A DNA stretch of 8,514 nt, taken from an uncultured Ruminococcus sp. (GTDB taxonomy: Bacteria; Bacillota; Clostridia; Oscillospirales; Acutalibacteraceae). Both the position numbers and the translations under genes were made by a program. The stretch covers positions 1 to 8,514 of the forward strand of contig CADCOZ010000120.1 in the NCBI GenBank assembly GCA_902803125.1. The letters are read 5' to 3'. Positions 1 to 5,093 of this stretch are shown here, one piece after another. The notes beneath the pieces were generated by a model. It saw nothing but the letters and a program-made list of their open reading frames with translations. It was not told where the DNA came from and made no database searches. How positions within the stretch are numbered: position 1 is the first letter of the stretch; each line of letters starts with the position of its first letter.

Positions 1-29
1 CCTTTTTGCTTTTTTTGTTAGTTTTGATG

Positions 30-87
30 TCAGCCATTCACCGGGGGAAACCTTTATCTCAGGGGTAGTCACTTGGGGAAACCCCTT
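30..87. repeat. Dispersed hairpin-type repeat, one good and one degenerate copy
   Basis: Positions 61-87 (AGGGG, then TAGTCACTT, then GGGGAAACCCCTT) match 8457-8483 near the other end of the window in the same orientation, at about 24 of 27 positions. The unit can fold either through its outer AGGGG/CCCCT arms or through the inner GGGG/CCCC pair. A weaker related unit sits just before it at about 30-57 (CAGCCA, then GGGGGAAACC). Both good copies lie beside minus-strand genes. The family is not one I can name. Confidence 0.6.
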
Positions 88-206
88 CCCGAAATTCGCT
101 GACTTTTGGCACTTCGATATTATTCATTATTCATTATTCACTATTTCTCCCCCTCCCTAAATTCGCTGATTTTTTGACCTATATCATTATTATTTATTCG
201 TTATTC
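83..206. repeat. Two imperfect tandem copies of a ~60-nt unit
   Basis: Copy 1 is about 83-142 and copy 2 about 149-206. Each runs from a CCCC/TCCC pyrimidine block into AAATTCGCTGA (92-102 and 159-169, identical), then a T run, then a tract rich in ATTATTC. In copy 1 ATTATTC occurs three times in perfect tandem at 119-139; in copy 2 the tract is degenerate. No coding content is apparent. Confidence 0.6.
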
Positions 207-215
207 TTTATTATT

Positions 216-1544
216 TCATTTCCGCACCACACAGCGAACAGCATCTATGCCCGCACCGGACAGATATTGTATAGACTGCTCGTTAATGACTTCACCGGGT
301 ACGACAGCGGGAATACCCGGCGGACACGGACAAACACTGTCTGCGGCCACCCGTCCGATACTTTCGCCCAACGGCACGGTTTCGGCCGGAGCCAATACCG
401 CCTCTCTGGGAGAAAGCTGTCTTTGGGGCAGCACAGCAGGCGGCAGCGGTTCACACGTTCCCGTTCCCTGAAGGGCGGCTAAGGCCGTTTCCAGCCGCTG
501 AAAGTCGTTTTCGGTATTGAACGGCGTACAGATAAAGACCGCATCCTGTCCGTCACAAAATTCAGGCTCCACACCGTATTGATGGAAATGTGCCGTCTGA
601 GTTTCACAGCCCTTCAGACCCGCACAAGCTGTATGAACAGCGATTCTGAGCGGGTCACAGCTTCCCGTTGGCTGAGGCAAACCCTGCCGCTGTGCCAACT
701 GTTTCACGGCCAATACCCGCACAGCGGTTTCACGATAGGCCGAAATGCCCTCCCGCTGTAAATAGTCACGGCAATAGTCGATAGAAGCCATCACGGGATA
801 CGACGGACTGGTCGAGCCGAACAGCATCATCGCTTCTTTGGCTCCTTCCGTTAAGGACGGATGAGCGATATTCAGCACGGCACCGCCGGTCAGCACCGGC
901 AAAGTTTTGTGCAGAGAACAGGCAGACGCATCGGCTCCCAATGCTATCGGGTGAAGATTATCCGCCAAAAAGGCCAGATGGGAACCGTGGGCATTGTCCA
1001 CCAATAAATACACACCATGCCGGTGACAAATGTCTGCGATGGTGCGGATGTCGGACAGTTCCCCGTAATAAGTCGGGCTGGTCAGGTAACAGGCGGCAAT
1101 ATCTCGGTGCTGTTCCAAAGCCTGTTCCACGGACTGCGGCTGAACCGTACCGGTAAAGCCGCCGCCGTTTTGGGGCAAAAGCCAAACCGGCTCAATGCCC
1201 AGTAAGGCACAGGCATTCACGGCACTGCGGTGACTGTTGCGAGCCAACAGCATTTTACGGCCTTTGCGGCGAGCTAACGACAGCATGGTCTGAATGGCCA
1301 GTGTACAGCCGCCGGCCGATATCAAGGTACGCTGTGCGCCAAACAGCTGTGACAGCTTTTCCTCTGCCTGCCGCAAAACGCCGGAGGCTTCATAAAGGGC
1401 ATCGGTATCGGGCAGTTCGGTATAATCCAATTGTAATAGATCTGCCGGAAAAAAAGCGGCGTTTTTGTGTCCGGGGGTATGAAAAGAAGCATAGTTCTGC
1501 TCACGGTGGGCTGTCAGGGTTTGATAAATGGGAATATCTTTCAT
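216..1544 (-). CDS. Orn/Lys/Arg decarboxylase family PLP-dependent enzyme
   Basis: A 442-residue fold-type I PLP enzyme of the bacterial ornithine/lysine/arginine decarboxylase group (SpeA/YaaO-like), expected in the cytoplasm, releasing CO2 from a basic amino acid to form a polyamine precursor. Visible landmarks are FHTPGHK (21-27), the SAGGCTLA segment (76-83) that should bind cofactor phosphate, VDNAHGSH (182-189) with Asp183 expected to contact the pyridine nitrogen, and SLHKTL (210-215) with Lys213 as the likely Schiff-base lysine. The C-terminal domain carries PPGIPAVVPGE (408-418), typical of the family. At 442 residues it is somewhat shorter than B. subtilis SpeA/YaaO (about 480-490). 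The ATG at 1542-1544 follows a GGAG at a 9-nt spacing. It is monocistronic here and divergent from folC. Substrate (Arg, Lys or Orn) cannot be decided from sequence alone. Confidence 0.9.
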   Translation of the reverse strand: MKDIPIYQTLTAHREQNYASFHTPGHKNAAFFPADLLQLDYTELPDTDALYEASGVLRQAEEKLSQLFGAQRTLISAGGCTLAIQTMLSLARRKGRKMLLARNSHRSAVNACALLGIEPVWLLPQNGGGFTGTVQPQSVEQALEQHRDIAACYLTSPTYYGELSDIRTIADICHRHGVYLLVDNAHGSHLAFLADNLHPIALGADASACSLHKTLPVLTGGAVLNIAHPSLTEGAKEAMMLFGSTSPSYPVMASIDYCRDYLQREGISAYRETAVRVLAVKQLAQRQGLPQPTGSCDPLRIAVHTACAGLKGCETQTAHFHQYGVEPEFCDGQDAVFICTPFNTENDFQRLETALAALQGTGTCEPLPPAVLPQRQLSPREAVLAPAETVPLGESIGRVAADSVCPCPPGIPAVVPGEVINEQSIQYLSGAGIDAVRCVVRK

Positions 1545-1572
1545 AATCGTAAACTCCGTTGCAGTTGGTACA

Positions 1573-1595
1573 GAGCGGTTGAAAGTCCCCCGCTC
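1573..1595 (-). promoter_or_regulatory. Stem-loop at predicted 5' end of the decarboxylase mRNA
   Basis: GAGCGG (1573-1578) pairs perfectly with CCGCTC (1590-1595), a 6-bp GC-rich stem with an 11-nt loop. With the -10 element at 1604-1609, transcription should start near 1597, so the stem begins within a few bases of the mRNA end. Such 5'-terminal stems often protect mRNA from decay. It lies about 30 nt upstream of the start codon and leaves the ribosome binding site free. Confidence 0.45.
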
Positions 1596-1603
1596 CTGCT
1601 TTT

Positions 1604-1632
1604 ATCATATCACGTTTTCAGAAAGCTGACAA
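1604..1632 (-). promoter_or_regulatory. Sigma-A promoter of the decarboxylase gene
   Basis: Read on the minus strand: -35 TTGTCA (plus coordinates 1627-1632), 17-nt spacer, -10 TATGAT (1604-1609), preceded by TG one base upstream (extended -10). The match to consensus is 5 of 6 in each hexamer with the ideal spacer. The predicted start site is near 1597, giving a leader of about 53 nt. Confidence 0.75.
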
Positions 1633-1636
1633 GACG

Positions 1637-1665
1637 TTGCAAATCACAGAATAATACAGTATAAT
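1637..1665 (+). promoter_or_regulatory. Sigma-A promoter of folC
   Basis: The -35 is TTGCAA (1637-1642), followed by a 17-nt spacer and a perfect -10 TATAAT (1660-1665). The start site is predicted near 1672 with a leader of about 39 nt. The ribosome binding site AAGGAG (1695-1700) lies 10 nt before the ATG. The -35 is only 4 bp from the -35 of the divergent decarboxylase promoter. Confidence 0.8.
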
Positions 1666-1710
1666 AAACGAAGTATTCCTATCATATCTTTACGAAGGAG
1701 AGAATCAGTC

Positions 1711-3075
1711 ATGACCTATCAGGAAGCGGTGGAAGCCATCAATTCCCTGCTGGTGTTCGGCAGTAAGCCCGGACTGGAACGCATTCGGGAATTAGCGGAA
1801 CGCATCGGTTCACCGCATAAACAGTTGAAGTTTGTCCATGTAGCCGGCACCAACGGCAAAGGTTCGGTGTGTGCGTATGTATCAAGTATCCTGCAGGCGG
1901 CCGGTTACCGCACGGGACTGTTCATTTCGCCCTATGTGCTGGAATTTCGGGAACGGTTCCAAATCAACGGTGAAATGATTCCCGAAAACGACTTTGCCGC
2001 CATAACAGCAGAAATCATGCCCGTTATTCAGGCGATGAGGGACGAAGGAAAAATCATCACGGAATTTGAAGCGATTTTTGCCGTCGCCTTACAATGGTAT
2101 GCCCGGCAGAAATGTGACGTTGTTGTACTGGAAACAGGCTTAGGCGGCCGCTTTGATGCCACGAATATTATTGATACCCCGCTGGTATCGGTCATCATGT
2201 CCATTTCTCTTGACCACACCGCTATCTTAGGCGATACCGTTGAACAAATCGCCTTCGAGAAGTGCGGCATTATGAAGGAAGGCGGCACCACCGTGCTGTA
2301 CGGTGACCAACCGGACGGTGTTTTGCCGGTAGTGCAGAAAGCCGCCGCCGACAGACACAACACCTTGCGGATAGCCGAAACCAACCGGATTCAGCTCTTG
2401 TCGTCCGACCTGAGCGGTTCCTCTTTTCTGTTCCGATCCCCCAACAGTACCCCAAAAGAATATCGCATTCCCTTAATAGGCGATCACCAGCTGAAAAATG
2501 CGGCCGCCGCCCTTTATACCATTGAGGCACTGCGTGAAAAAGGCATTCCCATCTCAGAAGAAGCTGTATCCTGCGGACTCAAAGCCACCCGTTTTCCGGC
2601 ACGTTTGGAACTCCTGCAAAAGGATCCCGTCATTCTGCTGGACGGCGCCCACAATCCCGGCGGTGCCTCTGCCTTAGCCCAAGCGATTCAAACCTACCTT
2701 CCCCATCACCACAAAATCGCCATCATGGGTATGTTAGCAGATAAGGACGTTGACACGGTACTGACCCAATTAACCCCGCTGTTTGACCGCATCATTACCA
2801 CCTCCCCGCCCAACCCCCGTGCCATGTCTCCCGAAGCCTTAGCCGCTCGAATAACCGCCTGCGGTATTCCTGCCGAACCCGCTTCCGATTATCCCTCCGC
2901 TATTCAAAAAGCCCTTTCCTACACCGCCCAATCCACTCCTCCCGCCGCCCTCATCATCTGCGGCTCCCTCTACCTCGCCTCCGCTCTACGCCCCTTAGTG
3001 TTGGAGGGCGTTGCCCTCCAAACCTCCCACCAAGGGCTCTGCCCTTGGAATCCGCAAGCCTTTGAAAAGGCTTGA
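1711..3075 (+). CDS. folC: Folylpolyglutamate synthase / dihydrofolate synthase with repeat-derived C-terminal tail
   Basis: FolC is a cytoplasmic Mur-ligase-type enzyme that adds glutamate to folates with ATP and, in many bacteria, also joins dihydropteroate to glutamate. Landmarks: P-loop GTNGKGS (46-52), FISPYVLEFRERF (71-83), ETGLGGRFDATN (141-152), SLDHTAILG (166-174), EKCGIMK (183-189) whose Lys184 matches the position usually carbamylated, LIGDHQLKNA (255-264) and the C-terminal domain motif DGAHNP (311-316). The core ends at residue 430 after CGSLYLASALRPLV, which is the usual family length. Residues 431-454 come entirely from an intergenic-type hairpin repeat (from nt 3001) that carries the frame to its TGA. 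The last 300 nt of the coding strand are markedly pyrimidine-rich compared with the start of the gene. AAGGAG lies 10 nt before the ATG. Whether it is bifunctional cannot be seen. Confidence 0.95.
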   Translation: MTYQEAVEAINSLLVFGSKPGLERIRELAERIGSPHKQLKFVHVAGTNGKGSVCAYVSSILQAAGYRTGLFISPYVLEFRERFQINGEMIPENDFAAITAEIMPVIQAMRDEGKIITEFEAIFAVALQWYARQKCDVVVLETGLGGRFDATNIIDTPLVSVIMSISLDHTAILGDTVEQIAFEKCGIMKEGGTTVLYGDQPDGVLPVVQKAAADRHNTLRIAETNRIQLLSSDLSGSSFLFRSPNSTPKEYRIPLIGDHQLKNAAAALYTIEALREKGIPISEEAVSCGLKATRFPARLELLQKDPVILLDGAHNPGGASALAQAIQTYLPHHHKIAIMGMLADKDVDTVLTQLTPLFDRIITTSPPNPRAMSPEALAARITACGIPAEPASDYPSAIQKALSYTAQSTPPAALIICGSLYLASALRPLVLEGVALQTSHQGLCPWNPQAFEKA

Positions 3076-3111
3076 GCGAAACTTTTCATTTGTTGATGCA
3101 AAAAGTTTTTT
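3001..3111 (+). repeat. Composite three-hairpin repeat overlapping the folC 3' end
   Basis: Three perfect hairpins sit in tandem: TTGGAGGGC/GCCCTCCAA (3001-3009 with 3013-3021, 9 bp, 3-nt loop), CCAAGGGC/GCCCTTGG (3030-3037 with 3041-3048, 8 bp, 3-nt loop) and CAAGCCT/AGGCTTG (3055-3061 with 3068-3074, 7 bp). A fourth arm pair leads into a T run. The block begins exactly where the normal FolC length ends and supplies the last 24 codons and the stop. From memory, similar hairpin blocks are common in intergenic DNA of Ruminococcaceae-like clostridia; I cannot verify copy number here. Confidence 0.75.
3079..3111 (+). terminator. Putative intrinsic terminator after folC
   Basis: AAACTTTT (3079-3086) can pair with AAAAGTTT (3101-3108) across a 14-nt loop that has its own CAT/ATG pairing, and TTTTTT (3106-3111) follows and partly overlaps the stem. 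The stem is AT-rich and so weaker than a classic terminator, but it comes just after the folC stop and the GC-rich hairpins of the repeat, which may add to termination. Confidence 0.5.
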
Positions 3112-3363
3112 CTTAGCCTTCACTCCCTACGGTTCGGAAGCTGTACATCGAAACGGTATGGTGCGGTCATCGCAGAACAGACACAAGAAACCGTGTGCCG
3201 CCAATCGGCAGGTCAAAGCACCCTGACCGAACCGACAGGCGAAACCCTCCCAAAGTGGCTGACGAGAACACAGAACACCTTTTCAGACCCCGCCGCCTAC
3301 AAAAACATTTTCCAAAAACGCATGACAGATATCGCTTTTTTTCTCGAAAAAACTGTGATATAA
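3097..3363 (+). other. Open frame without start, possible gene relic
   Basis: The 393-nt gap between folC and the next gene contains no convincing gene. One frame stays open from 3097 to a TAA at 3361-3363 (88 codons). It has no usable start codon with a ribosome binding site, and its 5' part lies in the folC repeat. Its translation reads plausibly near the end (for example ETLPKWLTRTQNTFSDP, then AAYKNIFQKRMTDIAFFLEK) but I recognise nothing. After the TAA the same frame stays open into the gene at 3469. By hand count third-position GC is not clearly different from the other codon positions, which argues against real coding. It is either a decayed gene end or chance. Confidence 0.25.
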
Positions 3364-3364
3364 A
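3356..3364 (+). promoter_or_regulatory. Possible extended -10 promoter for the YbjN-like gene
   Basis: TGA followed by TATAAA (TG at 3356-3357, hexamer 3359-3364) fits an extended -10. The matching -35 position is only a T run (3336-3341), so this depends on the extended element. It would give a leader of about 98 nt before the ATG at 3469. No better promoter is visible between folC and this gene. Confidence 0.3.
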
Positions 3365-3468
3365 GGAAATGTAAACATTTTACCACCGATAACCTATTTC
3401 TTGTAAACGGCAAAAAACTGCTGTTTGATGTCCCTGTTTCGTTTTCGGAGAATAAAGGAGGAACCGTT

Positions 3469-3924
3469 ATGTCAGCCGCCGCTTTTCGTTCTGCGGCATC
3501 GTATGATTTGCTGTGCGATGTGCTGGAACACAATGATATTCCCTATGAAAGAATTGACAGCTTCTGTGTGACCTGCCTTGTCAGCGGACAGGAAGGCGAT
3601 ATTCGCCTGAGCTTTACCGTAGATGAATCCAAAATGCTTACCACACTGTATGCGCCAACCGTTTCCCGCATACCGCAGGAACAGCTGCCCGATTTGTCAC
3701 TCGCTGTCTGTATGCTCAATCACCGCCTGTCCGATGGTGCTTTCTGCGTGGATATGGCCAACGGCCTGCTCTATTTCAAACTGACCGTCAGTTTCTATAA
3801 CAGCCAACCCTCTGAGGATATCTTTTCTTATATGCTCTCTGTCGCCGCCGAAACGGTTGACCGCTATCGTCAACAATTCCGTTTACTGGTCGGACAACCG
3901 GTTTCCGTTCATTCTGCCGCTTGA
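3469..3924 (+). CDS. YbjN-domain-like protein of unknown function
   Basis: A 151-residue soluble protein with no signal peptide or membrane segment. Its pattern fits the YbjN / type III secretion chaperone-like fold: an N-terminal helix (about 10-22, YDLLCDVLEHNDIPYE), a strand that ends in DIRLSFTVDE (44-53), a segment TTLYAPTVSRIPQEQ (58-72), then a helix with the N-x-x-L pattern (AVCMLNHRLSDG, 79-90), FCVDMANGLLYFKLTVSF (92-109) and a C-terminal helix (about 114-137). The order of helix, strand, Asn-containing helix, G-x-F-x-x-D and paired strands is what points to YbjN. The ATG at 3469 follows AAAGGAGG at an ideal distance. The stop is 89 nt before the likely start of the deacetylase gene, so the two may be cotranscribed. 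The molecular role of the family is poorly defined, and the assignment is by pattern only. Confidence 0.6.
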   Translation: MSAAAFRSAASYDLLCDVLEHNDIPYERIDSFCVTCLVSGQEGDIRLSFTVDESKMLTTLYAPTVSRIPQEQLPDLSLAVCMLNHRLSDGAFCVDMANGLLYFKLTVSFYNSQPSEDIFSYMLSVAAETVDRYRQQFRLLVGQPVSVHSAA

Positions 3925-3985
3925 AGGAAATACCGCATTCGTCTTTCCTTCACTTCTTTTTGCCGCCGCTATTTCATATACTGTT

Positions 3986-4016
3986 AGCACCATATAAAAA
4001 AGGGGCGGTGCTTTTG
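3986..4016 (+). promoter_or_regulatory. Ribosome binding site and TTG start of the deacetylase, inside a small hairpin
   Basis: GGGG (4002-4005) lies 8 nt before TTG 4014-4016, which places the start there. AGCACC (3986-3991) and GGTGCT (4007-4012) form a perfect 6-bp stem whose 15-nt loop contains the GGGG, with the TTG starting one base after the stem. An earlier TTG at 3921 overlaps the previous stop codon but has no upstream purine-rich site. GTG at 4008 is too close to the GGGG. Confidence 0.5.
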
Positions 4017-4814
4017 TATTGGATCATTAAGAAACAAACCATAGCGGTGGTCGTTTCCTGTGTTTTGGTATTGTGTATGGCGGTGATTGTCGGCACAGGA
4101 CTGTCAAACCATGCAGCAGTACCCACTGCGGCCGAAAGTGATAACTGGGGACTGAATTTCAAAACGGCAGACGGTATACCCATCGGAAACGCCTCAGCCG
4201 CTGAACTGCAAAAGTATAATGCCGTTTATTTAGGGGATACTTCACAAAAAACGATCTATCTGACCTTTGATGCCGGTTATGAAAACGGCTATACAGAAAA
4301 GATCCTCGAAACACTTAAAAAGCATAACGTCAAGGCCGCATTTTTCTTGGTGGGCAATTACCTTAAAACCTCTCCCGATTTAGTCCGGCAGATGGCGGCA
4401 GACGGACATATCATTGGCAACCACACCATGACCCACCCCGATATGGGAGCTATTGCAGAAGAAAGTGCCTTCCGTGAGGAACTGGAAGGTCTGGAAAAAC
4501 TCTATCAAGAAATAACCGGTCAGGAATTGTCCAAATTCTATCGCCCGCCGCAGGGCAAATTCAGCACCGATAACCTGAAAATGGCACAGCAATTGGGCTA
4601 CAAAACGGTTTTCTGGAGTTTGGCTTATGCGGATTGGCTCAACGACCAACAGCCGACCCGTGAAGAGGCCTTCGATAAACTCCTGCCCCGCATTCATAAC
4701 GGTGCCATTGTCCTCCTGCACAGCACTTCACAAACGAATGCCGAAATTCTCGATGAACTGCTGACCAAATGGGAAGAAATGGGCTACTGTTTCGGCACAC
4801 TGAATGATTTATAA
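4014..4814 (+). CDS. pdaA: Membrane-anchored polysaccharide deacetylase, PdaA-like (delta-lactam-biosynthetic)
   Basis: A 266-residue NodB-family carbohydrate esterase (CE4). PdaA removes the acetyl group from N-acetylmuramic acid so that muramic delta-lactam can form in spore cortex peptidoglycan. One hydrophobic segment (about 8-30) acts as membrane anchor or signal, placing the enzyme outside the membrane. A PdaA-like lead-in (WGLNFKTADGIPIGN, 45-59; YNAVYLGD, 68-75) precedes the catalytic motifs: TFDAGYENGYT (84-94; Asp86 expected as base), HTMTH (137-141; His137 and His141 as metal ligands), RPPQG (177-181), FWSLAYADW (200-208) and LLHSTSQTNAE (234-244; His236). The second Asp of the usual TFDDG motif is Ala87; B. 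subtilis PdaA has Asn there, so this fits the subfamily. Length matches PdaA (about 263). A TTG start at 4014 is preferred over 3921 (297 residues). In B. subtilis the gene is forespore-controlled; I see no clear sporulation promoter here. Confidence 0.85.
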   Translation: MYWIIKKQTIAVVVSCVLVLCMAVIVGTGLSNHAAVPTAAESDNWGLNFKTADGIPIGNASAAELQKYNAVYLGDTSQKTIYLTFDAGYENGYTEKILETLKKHNVKAAFFLVGNYLKTSPDLVRQMAADGHIIGNHTMTHPDMGAIAEESAFREELEGLEKLYQEITGQELSKFYRPPQGKFSTDNLKMAQQLGYKTVFWSLAYADWLNDQQPTREEAFDKLLPRIHNGAIVLLHSTSQTNAEILDELLTKWEEMGYCFGTLNDL

Positions 4815-4835
4815 AACATTTTCCCTATGCAGAAA

Positions 4836-4914
4836 AATGCGGAATCCCGCTGCTGTTTCGTTTTTCTGAAAACAAAAGGCATCTGTTGGCCGGTTTTCGA
4901 CAGGATTCCGCATT
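4836..4914. repeat. Long inverted repeat with 12-bp perfect arms
   Basis: AATGCGGAATCC (4836-4847) is the exact reverse complement of GGATTCCGCATT (4903-4914). Inside, GAAAAC (4868-4873) pairs with GTTTTC (4893-4898), so the whole can form a branched or extended hairpin. On the + strand no T run follows; read on the minus strand the outer stem is followed by TTTTT. It could terminate stray minus-strand transcription, process or stabilise the deacetylase mRNA 3' end, or be a small mobile-type palindromic element. Confidence 0.65.
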
Positions 4915-4996
4915 ACAAAGGGACAACTCGACCGACTCTCTACATTGTGCATAAAAATCAATAAAACTTGTAGTGCAGCTTTAATAAAAATACATG

Positions 4997-5025
4997 ATGA
5001 CATTTTCACAACATTTCGCTATAAT
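4997..5025 (+). promoter_or_regulatory. Sigma-A promoter of the lipoprotein gene
   Basis: The -35 is ATGACA (4997-5002, one base from TTGACA), followed by a 17-nt spacer and a perfect -10 TATAAT (5020-5025). The start site is predicted near 5032 and the leader is about 62 nt. AAGGA (5080-5084) lies 9 nt before the ATG at 5094. Confidence 0.8.
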
Positions 5026-5034
5026 AAAAGCCAT

Positions 5035-5067
5035 CGGGACTGGTAATATTTGAGAGAACCTGTCCCG
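5035..5067 (+). promoter_or_regulatory. Stem-loop at predicted 5' end of the lipoprotein mRNA
   Basis: CGGGACTGGT (5035-5044) pairs with ACCTGTCCCG (5058-5067) with one T-T mismatch, leaving a 13-nt loop. It starts about 3 nt after the predicted transcription start, and no T run follows, so it looks more like a stabilising 5' stem than an attenuator. The ribosome binding site at 5080-5084 is outside it. Confidence 0.55.
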
Positions 5068-5093
5068 CACTGAATTTGAAAGGATGTTGAATT

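Larger units (their letters stand above)
1..215. other. AT-rich, repeat-bearing intergenic spacer
   Basis: No credible gene lies here. The stretch opens with a T-rich run (3-17), which could be the tail of a terminator for a + strand gene beyond the left edge; the stem, if any, is not visible. Two GC-rich repeat units follow at about 30-87, then two imperfect tandem copies of a roughly 60-nt AT-rich unit at about 83-142 and 149-206. The stop codon of the minus-strand decarboxylase lies directly to the right, so this is that gene's 3' flank. No clean intrinsic terminator with a T run is seen for the decarboxylase. Confidence 0.6.
4815..5093. other. Spacer with long inverted repeat and lipoprotein promoter
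   Basis: No gene is seen. The spacer holds a 79-nt inverted repeat (4836-4914), an AT-rich tract (about 4940-5019), a sigma-A promoter (4997-5025) and a leader hairpin (5035-5067). There is no standard GC stem followed by a T run on the + strand after the deacetylase stop, so termination there is not assured. Confidence 0.6.

Noticed and set aside
119..139. Tandem ATTATTC copies as CRISPR repeats or origin iterons
   Set aside because: Units are only 7 nt with no spacers, no DnaA-box pattern and no replication gene nearby.
174..482. Plus-strand open frame over the decarboxylase 3' end
   Set aside because: It is antisense to a well-supported gene, has no ribosome binding site and its translation is low in protein character (Arg/Ser/Thr runs).
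3975..3983. CATATACTG as a forespore (sigma-G) -10 element for pdaA
   Set aside because: It resembles the sigma-F/G -10 pattern, but no matching -35 lies at a suitable distance; the site is too weak to call.
3921..4013. Longer version of the PdaA-like protein starting at TTG 3921
   Set aside because: The TTG overlaps the previous stop codon, no purine-rich site precedes it, and the added 31 residues have no parallel in PdaA, whereas TTG 4014 has GGGG at 8 nt.
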